From positions 1 to 64,000 of the forward strand of contig JAGOOG010000003.1 of assembly GCA_017992605.1 (NCBI GenBank): DNA of 64,000 nucleotides. Direction: 5' to 3'. This stretch comes from Deltaproteobacteria bacterium. GTDB taxonomy: Bacteria > Desulfobacterota > Desulfomonilia > UBA1062. Below the pieces are notes generated by a model that saw only the letters and a list, made by a program, of their open reading frames with translations, was not told the origin of the DNA and ran no database searches. Below are positions 1-8,557 of the stretch, in pieces (positions within the stretch are counted from its first letter, which is position 1; each line of letters begins with the position of its first letter). The position numbers and the translations under genes were made by a program.

Positions 1-412
1 GCACGTCCACCACCACCACGTCGGCCAGGCTCAGCGCGTCGTAGGTGTAGGTGGCGATGAGGTTCTTCCGTTCCAGCACGCAGCGCCGGATGAGCATGTC
101 CACCTCGGGGTCCTCGGCCTTGACCGGTGACACGCCCGTGTTCAGCATGGGCGTCTTCCAGAAGCTGCGCGGGCTGGGCCGCTGCATGCCGATGACGAAC
201 TTCCTGGGCTTTCCCGTCTTCTTGTCCGTGCTGTCGGCCACCACGGCGGCCATGACCGCACCCACGAAGCCGAGGCCCATGACCACCACGATCTCGCAGC
301 CCTTCTTCCTCTGGGCTGCCACTATCTTCCTGAGGCGCTCGAACTCCCTGGCGTAGTCGCTCTTCTTCGGGAGCGGGTACTTCCTGCCGTCGGGACTGAC
401 GGAATAGTCCAT
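1..412 (-). CDS. Nucleotide-sugar dehydrogenase, N-terminal part (UDP-GlcNAc 6-dehydrogenase type)
   Basis: Only the first 137 codons are in the window; the rest lies beyond the left edge. After a 40-residue basic lead, a Rossmann nucleotide-binding motif GLGFVG sits at residues 46-51, as in the UDP-glucose/GDP-mannose dehydrogenase family that oxidises a sugar C6 to a uronic acid using NAD. The start at 412 has an AGGAGGA ribosome site about 7 bases upstream. The region after the Rossmann motif contains a charged stretch (around residues 60-105) not typical of the short WbpA/Ugd enzymes, so the exact substrate is open. Its neighbours encode WbpB/D/E-like steps, which suggests UDP-GlcNAc as substrate. 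That is inference from context. Confidence 0.8.
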   Translation of the reverse strand, partial: MDYSVSPDGRKYPLPKKSDYAREFERLRKIVAAQRKKGCEIVVVMGLGFVGAVMAAVVADSTDKKTGKPRKFVIGMQRPSPRSFWKTPMLNTGVSPVKAEDPEVDMLIRRCVLERKNLIATYTYDALSLADVVVVDV

Positions 413-445
413 GGATGATTCCTCCTCGAGTATAATGTTGTAGAG

Positions 446-471
446 AAAAAACTACCCCTCTCCCCGAGAGG
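446..471 (-). terminator. Rho-independent terminator after the WbpB-WbpD fusion gene
   Basis: Read on the minus strand, a CCTCTC/GAGAGG stem with a 3-base loop (457-471) is followed within a few bases by six Ts (446-451). It lies between the stop of the fusion gene (496) and the start of the dehydrogenase gene (412), so the dehydrogenase may be expressed by partial read-through or from its own promoter. Confidence 0.55.
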
Positions 472-495
472 AGGGGGATCCGGCGGATCAGTGGG

Positions 496-2073
496 TTATG
501 CCTTGAGCTGCAGTCCCTGTCCGTGCTTCCTGTAGGTCTTGCCGCAGTGGGAGCAGGCGAACGTCTCGTCGAGCCGGTTGCCGCACTCGCACATCCAGCC
601 GATCTGCTTGGCCGGGTTGCCCACCATGAGCGCGTGGTCCGGCGCGCCGCGCGTCACCGTAGCCCCGGCCCCGATGAATGCATAGGCCCCGATGGTGTAG
701 CCGCACACGATGGTGGCGTTCGCCCCGATGGTGGCGCCCTTCTTCACGAGCGTGGGCCGCACCTCGTCCATGCGCGGGATGTGGGCCCGGGGGTTGAACA
801 CGTTGGTGAACACCATGGACGGCCCGCAGAACACGTTGTCCTCAAGGTTCACGCCCTTGTAGACGGACACGTTGTTCTGCACCTTGCAGGCGTTGCCCAC
901 GCTCACGTCGGGCCCGATGACCACGTTCTGCCCGATGCTGCACCCCCTGCCGATGCGCGAACCGGAAAGGATGTGGCTGAAGTGCCAGATCCTCGTGCCC
1001 TCGCCGATGAGCACGTCGTCGTCCACGTAGCTCGACTCGTGCACCGTGTAGTGCCTCGGCTTCGCGGAGGCGTCCGCCAGGAAGATCTTCTTCCCGCCGG
1101 TGTTCAGCGAGTCCTGGCCGGCTTTCAGGATCTTGAGCACCTCGATGCCCTCGCGGGCGTCAGTGACCGGCGCCTGCCTCGTGGCCATGCACGAAAGGAA
1201 GTGCGTGCACTCGGCCTTGAGCGGCTCGCTCTGCTCCACCTCCACCCTGATCTCCTCCTTCTTGTCCGGCACGGGCACCCCGTCGTGCCACTGGATGTTG
1301 TGCGGGTAGAGCAGGAGCTTCTCCCCCCAGGGCGCGGTGTCCCGGAACACGGCCATGTTCCGCTCGGCCACCACCACGAGCGTCTGCTCCTTGAAGGGGT
1401 GGAGCCACGACACGAACACGTGCGCCTTGAGCCCGCTGGGGAATTCGAGGTGGGTTGTCGTGACGTCCGCGATCTTCTTGTGCAGGTAGTTGCCTCCCGT
1501 GGCCATCACGTACTCCGGCGCCTCCTGGGCCAGGGTGAGGATCATGGAGATGTCGTGCGGCGCGAAGCTCCACATGATGTCCTCCTCCCGGCGTATCTTG
1601 CCGAAGCTGAGCCGGTTGGAGTAGATGTAGTGGATCCTGCCGAGCTCGCCGGAGCGTACGAGTTCCTTGAGCCTGATGAACGCGCTGTGGTACTGGAGCA
1701 GGTGGCCCACCATGAGGATGCGCCCGTTCTTCTCGGAGACGGCCTTGAGCTCCTCGGCCTCACTGACGTTGAGCGCCAGCGGCTTCTCCACGAACACGTC
1801 CTTGCCCGAGAGCAGGGCCTCACGCGCCAGGGAGAAGTGCGTCTCGGCGGGGGTGGCGATGACGATGCCCTGCAGCGCCCCGTCGCCGAGGAGGTCCAGA
1901 TAGTTCGAGGTGTACTTCGCCTGCGGATACGTCTGCCTGAACGCGTCGAGCGACCGCTCGTTCGTGTCGCAGACCGCCCCCAGCGCACCGAGTTCGGCAT
2001 AGTTCCTCACCAGGTTCCTGCCCCAGTAGCCCGAGCCCACCACGGCAACCTTCACTGCATCGTTCTTCTTCAC
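496..2073 (-). CDS. Fused WbpB-like sugar 3-dehydrogenase and WbpD-like N-acetyltransferase with C-terminal zinc ribbon
   Basis: A 525-residue fusion. The N-terminal part (about 1-320) is a Gfo/Idh/MocA oxidoreductase with GSGYWG at 13-18 and an EKPLALN motif near residue 95. The second part (about 335-495) is a left-handed beta-helix hexapeptide acetyltransferase resembling WbpD/WlbB. The last 25 residues carry two CxC/CxxC pairs (CECG and CSHC) that look like a zinc ribbon. In the known Pseudomonas pathway these activities oxidise UDP-GlcNAc-uronate at C3 and acetylate the 3-amino product, with WbpE acting in between; WbpE is the next gene upstream. The GTG start at 2073 is chosen because AGGAG lies 7 bases upstream; a TTG at 2088 overlaps that ribosome site. 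The acetyl donor would be acetyl-CoA. Confidence 0.85.
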   Translation of the reverse strand: MKKNDAVKVAVVGSGYWGRNLVRNYAELGALGAVCDTNERSLDAFRQTYPQAKYTSNYLDLLGDGALQGIVIATPAETHFSLAREALLSGKDVFVEKPLALNVSEAEELKAVSEKNGRILMVGHLLQYHSAFIRLKELVRSGELGRIHYIYSNRLSFGKIRREEDIMWSFAPHDISMILTLAQEAPEYVMATGGNYLHKKIADVTTTHLEFPSGLKAHVFVSWLHPFKEQTLVVVAERNMAVFRDTAPWGEKLLLYPHNIQWHDGVPVPDKKEEIRVEVEQSEPLKAECTHFLSCMATRQAPVTDAREGIEVLKILKAGQDSLNTGGKKIFLADASAKPRHYTVHESSYVDDDVLIGEGTRIWHFSHILSGSRIGRGCSIGQNVVIGPDVSVGNACKVQNNVSVYKGVNLEDNVFCGPSMVFTNVFNPRAHIPRMDEVRPTLVKKGATIGANATIVCGYTIGAYAFIGAGATVTRGAPDHALMVGNPAKQIGWMCECGNRLDETFACSHCGKTYRKHGQGLQLKA

Positions 2074-2105
2074 CCGGAATCTCCTCAATGGATCGTGCTC
2101 ACGGA

Positions 2106-3260
2106 CTACTTGTAAGCCTTTTGTATCGCATCCGCAATCATTGCCTGGTCCCGCTCTTCCAGGTACGGGTGCATGGGCAGCGAGAAGATGCCCGCAGCGC
2201 TCTCCATGGAGACCGGGAAATCATCGGCGGCGTACCCCAGGTAGGCGTACGCTCCCTGCACGTGCAGGGGTTTGGGGTAGTAGATGGCCGTGGGGACCTT
2301 GGCCTCCTTGAGCGCATCGAGCACGGCTTCGCGCCTGGAACACAGCACCGAGTACTGGGCCCACGCGCTGATGTTGCCGGCCCTGACCACGGGACAGGTT
2401 ATCCCGCCGATATTGCCGAGCAGGTTGTTGTACCGCGACGCCACCTCCTGGCGCAGGGTGATCTCCTCGGGGAAGACGGCGAACTTGGCCAGGAGGATGG
2501 CGGCCTGCAGCGTGTCGCACCGGCCGTTGATGCCGATGCGGACGTTGTCGTACTTGTCCGAGCCCTTGCCGTGCACCCGGATGGAGTCGAGCCTTCCGGC
2601 CATCTCGTCGTCGTCCGTGAACACCATGCCGCCGTCCCCGTAGCACCCCAGGGGCTTGGCAGGGAAGAACGAGGTGGCCGCCACGCCGGCCAGGGAGCAC
2701 GCCCTCGCTCCGTCCTGCTCCGCCCCGAAGGACTGGGCCGCGTCCTCGATGACGAACAGGCCGTGCTCTTCGGCAACCCCGTTTATCTTCCGGTAGTCGG
2801 CGCACTGGCCGAACAGGTCCACCGCGATGATGCCCCGTGCGGTGAGCTTCTCGTGGCCCTTCGGCAGCGGGTGCTTTCCGGGGTTGCGCTCCTTGAGGGC
2901 TGCAACGGCCTCCCTGAGCCTGTCCGGGTCCATGTTGAAGGTGCCGGGCTCGATGTCCACGAACACGGGCGTGGCGCCGAGCAGCGAGACGACCTCGGCC
3001 GTGGCCACGAAGGTGAACGGCGTGGTGAAGACCGCGTCGCCCGGGCCCACGCCGTAGGCCATGAGCGCCATGAGCAGGGCGTCGGTACCCGAGGCGCAGG
3101 ACACGGCGTGCTTGGCCCCCACGTACTCGCCGAGCCTCCTCTCGAGCTCCCCTATCTCCGGGCCCATGATGTACTGGCCGTGTCCCAGCACGGCGGAGAT
3201 GTTCTCCGTGAGTTGCGCATGAATACGCTTCTGCTGTGCCTTCAGGTCGATGAACTGCAT
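2106..3260 (-). CDS. DegT/DnrJ/EryC1/StrS aminotransferase, WbpE-like
   Basis: A 384-residue PLP-dependent sugar aminotransferase of fold type I. It opens MQFIDLKAQ, has the substrate-pocket segment [15 protein letters not shown], and has the [14 protein letters not shown] segment whose lysine should bind PLP. It closely resembles WbpE/WlbC enzymes that transaminate the 3-keto intermediate of UDP-2,3-diacetamido-uronic acid synthesis with glutamate. The ATG at 3260 has GGAGG 10 bases upstream; the longer reading frame to 3341 lacks a ribosome site. It lies 32 bases upstream of the WbpB-WbpD fusion, in the same direction, so the two should be co-transcribed. Confidence 0.88.
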   Translation of the reverse strand: MQFIDLKAQQKRIHAQLTENISAVLGHGQYIMGPEIGELERRLGEYVGAKHAVSCASGTDALLMALMAYGVGPGDAVFTTPFTFVATAEVVSLLGATPVFVDIEPGTFNMDPDRLREAVAALKERNPGKHPLPKGHEKLTARGIIAVDLFGQCADYRKINGVAEEHGLFVIEDAAQSFGAEQDGARACSLAGVAATSFFPAKPLGCYGDGGMVFTDDDEMAGRLDSIRVHGKGSDKYDNVRIGINGRCDTLQAAILLAKFAVFPEEITLRQEVASRYNNLLGNIGGITCPVVRAGNISAWAQYSVLCSRREAVLDALKEAKVPTAIYYPKPLHVQGAYAYLGYAADDFPVSMESAAGIFSLPMHPYLEERDQAMIADAIQKAYK

Positions 3261-3591
3261 GCTCGTGTAACCTCCGTAGATTCTATACAGCTCCGCAATG
3301 GGTGGTGAAAAGGCCTTTGTCTGCCGGGATGGGCATACCACCGCATTCTAAAGAATCCCGTATTCATTACCACAGACAGGTACGGGAAATCAAAGACGGG
3401 ATGGGGGAAAATCCATGAGTTTGTTTGCAGGGTTCTTGTCTTTGGTCTTTCACTGACCTGGCCGGATCGGGAAATCTTGCTGGGGAAAAATGGGGTCAGA
3501 GTCGATTTGTCATGCCGGGGGAAAAACGACTCCGACCCCATTTTGAATCATTGTGAAGACTTGTGGGATGGCTGCCCGGCTCAAGCCTTCC
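3261..3591. other. Gene-free stretch upstream of the wbpE-like gene
   Basis: This 331-base stretch separates the sugar-nucleotide genes from the acyl-CoA redox genes. It holds the REP-like palindrome at 3487-3544 and, nearer 3260, the presumed minus-strand promoter of the wbpE-like gene. A TATAGA-type -10 is visible around 3281-3286 on the minus strand, but no convincing -35 goes with it. No coding sequence or RNA gene was recognised. Confidence 0.5.
3487..3544. repeat. REP-like palindrome, copy 1
   Basis: Two 18-base arms (3487-3504 and 3527-3544) are inverted copies with one mismatch and a 22-base loop. The core is TGGGGTCAGAGTCG opposite CGACTCCGACCCCA. The same core recurs at 7044-7122. 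The layout matches REP-like elements mobilised by Y1 (RAYT) transposases in many genomes; no transposase gene is in this window, so that link is inference. Confidence 0.75.
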
Positions 3592-4752
3592 TTACAGCAG
3601 TATCTCCAGGTCCTGAAGCGGGTAGGCCATGCATGGGTGGATGTAGCCGAACTGACGGTCCGACCTGCGCAGCTTCACCCCGTCGGGCTGGAAGACCCTG
3701 CCCGAGAGCAGCTTGGTGCGGCACAGGCTGCACTCGCCCGACCTGCACAGGGCCGGGATGATCACGCCGCCGCGCTCCAGGGAGATCATGAGGGGCTCGC
3801 CGGCCCTGGCGGGTATGGTCCTGCCTCCCCTGATCCTGACCGTGAAGGTGTCTGCGGACTTCACGTCGCCGGGCCAGCCGGGCTGGCACGTGACATCCTT
3901 GGGCGGGCCGTAGACCTCGGTGCGGATCCTCCTGCGGGCGATGCCGAGCTTCTCAAGCTCTTTCCGGCAGAAGTCGTACATGACTTCCGGCCCGCACACA
4001 TAGAAGGTCTTCGCCGAGACGTCACCGAGCAGGTCCTTCATGAGCTCCGCCGTGATGAACCCCTTCAGACCCCTGAAGCGCTCCGGCGGGTTCGAGATGA
4101 CGTGGCTCACCACGATGTTCGGGTGGCGCCCGGTTATCTGCTCGAGCTCCTCCTCGAAGATGATGTCCTTGACGTCCCGGCTCCCGTAGATGAGGTGGAT
4201 GCGGCGGTCGAGGCCCCGCTGGGAGACCTCGCGGATCATGCTCATGAACGGGGTCACGCCGCTGCCGCCTGCCAGGAAGACGAGGTCGCGTCCGTGGAAC
4301 AGGGGGTTGTAGGTGAAGGTGCCGGCAGGCGACGAGCTCTCGAATGCGTCGCCGACCTTGACCTCCTCGAGGAAATAACTCGACACGAACCCGTCTTCCA
4401 CGCCCCGGATGGTGATGTCGTAGTACCCGGTCTGGCTGGGCGACGAGGCGATGCTGTAGGGCCTGCTCGTCCTCACGCCGCCGGTCTCGACGAAGACGTT
4501 GATGTACTGGCCCGCCATAAACGGCGGCAGGTGGCCGGTAGCGCCCACGAGCCGGAAGGTCTTGGCGGTAGGCGTCTCCGCCGTGATCTCGGAGACGGCG
4601 AGGTTCACGGTCTTGGGGTGCAGCAGGGCGATCATCCGCTCCACTTCGCCCTTGCGGTCGGTGTAGTCGGACCCGTACTTCCTCAGGGTCTTTATCTCTT
4701 CTACGATCTCGGTGTAGCCCTCGATATCCTTCATGACGTCCTTGAGTGCCAT
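3592..4752 (-). CDS. FAD/NAD-binding reductase with C-terminal 2Fe-2S ferredoxin domain
   Basis: 386 residues. A helical N-terminus (about 1-55) is followed by a ferredoxin-reductase FAD domain with RPYSIASSP near residue 115, an NAD-binding domain with the segment LIYGSRDVKDIIFEEEL, and a C-terminal plant-type 2Fe-2S domain with CRSGECSLC and a further Cys in HPCMAYP. The FAD-NAD-2Fe2S order is that of PaaE and phthalate dioxygenase reductase-like enzymes, which pass electrons from NAD(P)H through FAD to the cluster. It follows the phytoene-desaturase-like gene by 10 bases, so the two probably form an electron-transfer pair. The partner and substrate are unknown. Confidence 0.85.
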   Translation of the reverse strand: MALKDVMKDIEGYTEIVEEIKTLRKYGSDYTDRKGEVERMIALLHPKTVNLAVSEITAETPTAKTFRLVGATGHLPPFMAGQYINVFVETGGVRTSRPYSIASSPSQTGYYDITIRGVEDGFVSSYFLEEVKVGDAFESSSPAGTFTYNPLFHGRDLVFLAGGSGVTPFMSMIREVSQRGLDRRIHLIYGSRDVKDIIFEEELEQITGRHPNIVVSHVISNPPERFRGLKGFITAELMKDLLGDVSAKTFYVCGPEVMYDFCRKELEKLGIARRRIRTEVYGPPKDVTCQPGWPGDVKSADTFTVRIRGGRTIPARAGEPLMISLERGGVIIPALCRSGECSLCRTKLLSGRVFQPDGVKLRRSDRQFGYIHPCMAYPLQDLEILL

Positions 4753-4762
4753 GTCCGCCTCC

Positions 4763-6256
4763 TTACTTGTTCTTCAGTGCCTTCAGGACTGAACGCGCCG
4801 TGGTTCTTCCCGAGGTCAGGGTGGGCTGGAACCCGCCGCCCCCGACCCACGAGCCTGCAAAGTAGAGGCCCCTGATGGCCGACCTGTTCGTCAGAAAGTA
4901 CGCGGAGTCCTTGGCATACTGGTCGAAGCCGTAGATGGCCCCGCCTGGGTGGCCGAGGTAGCGCAGGTGGGTGAGCGGGGTGGCCGCCTCGACCTCCTCG
5001 ATGTGACCTCGGATCTTCGGGAAGACCCGCTCGGCCAGCTGAAGCATGCCCTCGGCATAGCGGTACTTGGCCTCCGCGTACTCGTGGGACGGTACCGCGA
5101 ACCACGGGTCGCCGTACAGGAGGGACACCAGGGCCGCCTGACAGGTGCCTGGCGGCGAAAAGTCCGGGTCGGACACGTCGTAGCAGGTGAGCAAGGCCCA
5201 TCCCTGCTGCTCCATGGTCTTCCACAGACTGAAGGCCTTGTCCGAGTCAACGGTGGTGGTGATGAAGTTGGTGGTCTCATGGATGCCGATTTCAGCCGGC
5301 TCGCAGTCGAACCCCATGTAGAGGGTGAAGGCGGACGGGCCGATGGTGTGGCTCTTGAGCGCCTCGAGCTCGCTTGGTGGGACATCGTTCCGGTCGATGA
5401 GGTCAATGTAGGTATGGATCGTGCTCGCGTTCGATATCACGAAGCCCGCCTCCACACGGTCGCCCTGCTCGGTGACGACGCCTTTGACCGCACCGCCGTC
5501 CACCACGATCCTTCTGGCCGCACAGTTGAACCGCACCTCGCCGCCGGCCTCCAGGTAGGCATCCAGCAGGGCGTTGGACATGGCCTGGGAACCGCCCCTG
5601 AGATGGTAAGGAACGAACTCGATGTAGGCCCACAGCATGATGGCCAGGTCACCGAAGGGCAGCCTGCTGGGCGGGACGCCCACGTAGCCCCAGTACACGC
5701 TCAGGATGGATTTCAGCAGCGGGTTCTCGAAGAACTCGTCCAGGACCTCCTGGGTGTTCCGGAAGACGTACCTGAAATAGGTCGGGTACTTCTCCTTCGA
5801 GATGTCCGGGTCGTGGAAGAACAGCCCCTGGACCATCTCCATGCTGAACGTGTAGACCAGGTCCATGAACCGGGAGACGGCGTCGGCCTCCCCAGGGAAC
5901 ATCGTGGAGAGCTCCTTGATGATGCCGTCCTTGTTCGTGGGCAGCGTGACGTCGAAGGTGCCCGGGAACACGACGCGGTAGAGATTCTCCATGGGCACGA
6001 ACTCCAGCCTGTCCATGACCCCCAGCTCGCCGAGGACGGCGCGCAGCGGGCCGGGGCGCTCGGGCGAGCCCATGCCGGAGAGCTGGTGGAGCGCCACCTC
6101 GAACTCGAACCGGCCGCGCACGAAGCTCGTGGCGCACCCGCCGGGTATGTTGTGCCGTTCGAGCAGGAGCACCTTCCTTCCCGACCTGGCAAGGGTAAGG
6201 GCCGCTGTGAGACCGCCGTTTCCTGCACCGATGACCACCGCATCATAGACGGGCAT
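4763..6256 (-). CDS. FAD-dependent oxidoreductase of the phytoene desaturase/retinol saturase family
   Basis: 497 residues. The N-terminal dinucleotide-binding motif GAGNGGL is at residues 11-17, followed by LLERHNIPGGCATSF. The C-terminal FAD-binding signature is GLYFAGSWVGGGGFQP. This fold (CrtI, retinol saturase) introduces or reduces carbon-carbon double bonds in hydrophobic substrates. The start at 6256 has an AGGGGGG ribosome site. It is first in a two-gene unit with the 2Fe-2S reductase and lies opposite a phosphoesterase gene across a palindromic region. The neighbouring acyl-CoA operon makes a lipid-like or alicyclic substrate plausible, but nothing in the sequence fixes it. Confidence 0.82.
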   Translation of the reverse strand: MPVYDAVVIGAGNGGLTAALTLARSGRKVLLLERHNIPGGCATSFVRGRFEFEVALHQLSGMGSPERPGPLRAVLGELGVMDRLEFVPMENLYRVVFPGTFDVTLPTNKDGIIKELSTMFPGEADAVSRFMDLVYTFSMEMVQGLFFHDPDISKEKYPTYFRYVFRNTQEVLDEFFENPLLKSILSVYWGYVGVPPSRLPFGDLAIMLWAYIEFVPYHLRGGSQAMSNALLDAYLEAGGEVRFNCAARRIVVDGGAVKGVVTEQGDRVEAGFVISNASTIHTYIDLIDRNDVPPSELEALKSHTIGPSAFTLYMGFDCEPAEIGIHETTNFITTTVDSDKAFSLWKTMEQQGWALLTCYDVSDPDFSPPGTCQAALVSLLYGDPWFAVPSHEYAEAKYRYAEGMLQLAERVFPKIRGHIEEVEAATPLTHLRYLGHPGGAIYGFDQYAKDSAYFLTNRSAIRGLYFAGSWVGGGGFQPTLTSGRTTARSVLKALKNK

Positions 6257-6270
6257 AGATACCCCCTTGG

Positions 6271-6313
6271 AAGAGTTAAATATTAAAGCTTGACTTTAAC
6301 CTTTAATACTCTT
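6271..6313. promoter_or_regulatory. Nested palindrome in divergent promoter region (candidate operator)
   Basis: Nested inverted repeats are roughly centred near 6291: AAGAGT (6271-6276) with ACTCTT (6308-6313), TATTAAAG (6281-6288) with CTTTAATA (6301-6308), and TTAAAG (6283-6288) with CTTTAA (6294-6299). It is AT-rich in a GC-rich setting and sits just upstream of the flavoprotein gene (6256, minus), opposite the phosphoesterase gene (6392, plus). A dimeric repressor site is the simplest reading; no regulator gene is adjacent. Confidence 0.5.
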
Positions 6314-6391
6314 GCGGCGCGGTCCTGTCAAGAGGCGTTTGCCGCACGCCTTTCCCTTGCAAACGATCACACTTTCTTCTATGGCTGTGAC

Positions 6392-7021
6392 ATGCCCCTT
6401 GACCTTGACGGCCCCATCGGCCTCATCGCGGACAGCCACGGCAGGACAGACCTCCTCGCGGCGGCCATCGACAGGCTCGAGGCCATGGGGGTGAGCAGCA
6501 TCATCCACCTCGGCGACATCTGCGACTCCCTGGCCCCGCTGGCCCTGGAGGACGCCGTGGCCGTCCTGCAGGAGCACGGCGTGCACGCGCTGCGGGGCAA
6601 CAACGAGTACGCCATCCTCGTCAACCACCAGGGCGAACGCGCGGGCAGCCTGCCGGCTGGCGTGCTGTCGTATCTCGAGGCGCTGCCGTATACCATCACC
6701 CTCGGCGACATCCGCTTCGCCCATTCGGCCCCCTTCGACTTTCCTGCAGCGGCGAGCTGGCCCATCACGGATGGCCACCCGCTCATCGACCTAGCGGGCA
6801 TCATCGACTGCCGCATCCTGTTCCGGGGTCACTCCCACACGCCGTCCGTGGTGGAGCTGGCGGAGAAGGCCATGCGCAGAATTCCGGCCGCGGCCGGATT
6901 CCACGTGAAGCTCCACGGGGACAGACGGTACGTGGTCACGGTGGGGGCCATCGAGGAGAAGGCTCTGGCCGTGTTCCTGCCCGAGCAGGACGAGGTGCGG
7001 TTCCTTGGGCTGGGTGCGTGA
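6392..7021 (+). CDS. Calcineurin-like metallophosphoesterase
   Basis: 209 residues with the metal-binding motif series of the family: ADSHG near residue 13, LGDICD near 40, RGNNEY near 70, and RGHSHTP near 150. These residues hold two metal ions that hydrolyse phosphate mono- or diesters. The reading frame is open from 6290, but the ATG at 6392 puts the first metal motif at the usual position; no strong ribosome site is visible for it. It is divergent from the phytoene-desaturase-like gene. The substrate cannot be told from sequence. Confidence 0.75.
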   Translation: MPLDLDGPIGLIADSHGRTDLLAAAIDRLEAMGVSSIIHLGDICDSLAPLALEDAVAVLQEHGVHALRGNNEYAILVNHQGERAGSLPAGVLSYLEALPYTITLGDIRFAHSAPFDFPAAASWPITDGHPLIDLAGIIDCRILFRGHSHTPSVVELAEKAMRRIPAAAGFHVKLHGDRRYVVTVGAIEEKALAVFLPEQDEVRFLGLGA

Positions 7022-7043
7022 TGGCTCCGTTCTCTGAAATCCT

Positions 7044-7122
7044 CCCGGAAATGGGGTCAGAGTCATTTTTTAATAAAAGCATGCACTTTTGAGATTAAAT
7101 CGACTCCGACCCCATTTTCGGG
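7044..7122. repeat. REP-like palindrome, copy 2 (extended cruciform)
   Basis: The arms 7044-7065 and 7101-7122 share the TGGGGTCAGAGTC core of the copy at 3487. Inside them TTTAAT (7069-7074) faces ATTAAA (7094-7099), and AAAAG (7075-7079) faces CTTTT (7086-7090), so almost the whole 79 bases can fold as one hairpin with a CATGCA tip. It sits between two convergent gene ends (7021 and 7173) and could also stop transcription. Confidence 0.72.
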
Positions 7123-7172
7123 ATCCCACGCCCGAAGGCATGGGCATGGGGATCCCTGCAGCGATGCGATAC

Positions 7173-8081
7173 CTACTGGAGCAGCGGGCCCAGCACGCCG
7201 AACATTTCGGGGAGCTGATCGAAGTACTTGGGATTCTCCAGGCTCTTGATCTTGTCCCAGGCCGCCATGATCTCCTCGGGCTCGGGTATCTTGTGCCCGT
7301 CGGAGAGGAACGCGCCGGGTCCGGTGACGATTGCGGAGCGGCTGTAGTAGCCGAGCGTGCAGTTGATGATCATGCCCGTGTCCGTGCACTGCTCGGATGC
7401 CAGGTAGAGCACCAGCGGCGTGATGAAGTCGGGCTTCATCTTCTCGAAGAGCTGGGGCGGCAGCACGTCTTCCGTGAGCCGGGACGCGGCCACCGGGGCG
7501 ATGACGTTGGTCCTGATGTTGTACTTGGCCCCCTCGAGCTTCATGACGTTGGTGAGCCCCACGATGCCCAGCTTGGCCGCGGCGTAGTTGCTCTGGCCGA
7601 AGTTGCCGAACAGCCCCGCCCCCGAGGTGGTCATGATGATCCTGCCGAAGCCGTTCTCCCGCATGTTGTTGAAGGCGGGCTTGCTCACGCAGTAGGCGCC
7701 CCTGAGGTGGACACCCACCACCGCGTCCCAGTTCTCCTCCTCCATCTTGTTGAAGGTCTTGTCCCTGAGGATGCCGGCGTTGTTCACGAGGATGTCCACC
7801 TTGCCGAAGGCGTCGACGGCGGTCTTGGTGATGTTCTCGCCGCCCGCGATGGTGGCCACGTTGTCATAGTTGGGCACCGCCTGCCCGCCCAGGGCCTTGA
7901 TCTCGTCCACCACCTTGTTGGCCGCGGCGTCGCTGTGGCCCACGCCGTCGCGGGTGCCGCCCAGGTCGTTCACCACCACCTTGGCGCCCCGCTTGGCCAG
8001 CTCCAGGGCATGCTGCCTGCCCAGGCCCGCGCCGGCCCCCGTCACAATCGCAACCCTTCCGGTCAAATCGATCTTTGCCAT
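7173..8081 (-). CDS. Short-chain dehydrogenase of the HSD17B4 / (3R)-hydroxyacyl-CoA dehydrogenase type
   Basis: 302 residues. The NAD-binding TGAGAGLG is near residue 13, NNAG near 93, and the active-site YAAAK near 160 follows a TTSGAGLFG segment. The sequence resembles the dehydrogenase domain of peroxisomal multifunctional enzyme 2, which oxidises (3R)-hydroxyacyl-CoA to 3-ketoacyl-CoA. The start at 8081 has GGAGGAG 9 bases upstream; the frame extends to 8138 without a better site. It is last in the acyl-CoA operon, directly after the two MaoC genes that would supply its hydroxyacyl-CoA. Confidence 0.88.
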   Translation of the reverse strand: MAKIDLTGRVAIVTGAGAGLGRQHALELAKRGAKVVVNDLGGTRDGVGHSDAAANKVVDEIKALGGQAVPNYDNVATIAGGENITKTAVDAFGKVDILVNNAGILRDKTFNKMEEENWDAVVGVHLRGAYCVSKPAFNNMRENGFGRIIMTTSGAGLFGNFGQSNYAAAKLGIVGLTNVMKLEGAKYNIRTNVIAPVAASRLTEDVLPPQLFEKMKPDFITPLVLYLASEQCTDTGMIINCTLGYYSRSAIVTGPGAFLSDGHKIPEPEEIMAAWDKIKSLENPKYFDQLPEMFGVLGPLLQ

Positions 8082-8112
8082 GTCTCGCTCTCCTCCTTCA
8101 TATGTGCGTGCG

Positions 8113-8547
8113 TCAGCCCCTCTTCGGGAGGGCCGCATCGAAGCTTCCCGTGATCTTCACGTCGCCGGTCTCGTCGGCGGCCGTCACCTCGCAGGTGATG
8201 ATGTTTTCCCCGCCGACGCTTTTCTTATCCGTCACTTTCCCCGTGATGGTTATGGTGTTGCCCTGCCTGGTCATGCCGGCAAACCGCACCCCGAAGCGCC
8301 GCAGGTACTTCTTGGGGACCCAGGCCGTGATGGCCTGCCCCACAAAGCCCATGACGAGCATGCCGTGGGAGATGGCACCGGTGGGCATGCCCACTGCCTT
8401 GGCGAAGTCGTCGTCCGTGTGGAGCGGGTTGAAGTCGCCCGAGGCACCTGCATAGATGACATGCTGGAGCTTCTGCATGGGACCCTTGACGAGCTGGGGC
8501 ATCTGTGTCCCCACCTGTATATCATCAAAATAGATTTCGTGCGCCAT
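8113..8547 (-). CDS. MaoC-like (R)-specific enoyl-CoA hydratase
   Basis: 144 residues, a single hotdog domain. It has the hydratase-2 signature GDFNPLHTDDDFAKA followed by GMPTGAISHGML; the Asp and His of GD..PLH are the catalytic pair in the family. It hydrates trans-2-enoyl-CoA to (3R)-hydroxyacyl-CoA. It lies 10 bases after the gene for an N-terminal-type MaoC protein, and such pairs usually form a heteromeric hydratase with one active half, as in steroid side-chain pathways. Confidence 0.87.
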   Translation of the reverse strand: MAHEIYFDDIQVGTQMPQLVKGPMQKLQHVIYAGASGDFNPLHTDDDFAKAVGMPTGAISHGMLVMGFVGQAITAWVPKKYLRRFGVRFAGMTRQGNTITITGKVTDKKSVGGENIITCEVTAADETGDVKITGSFDAALPKRG

Positions 8548-8557
8548 GGTTGTCCTC

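Noticed and set aside
523-2115. Long plus-strand open frame of 530 codons opposite the WbpB-WbpD fusion
   Set aside because: It is a shadow of the real gene: low complexity, His/Val/Arg-rich, no family motif and no ribosome site. Many similar antisense frames occur in this GC-rich window.
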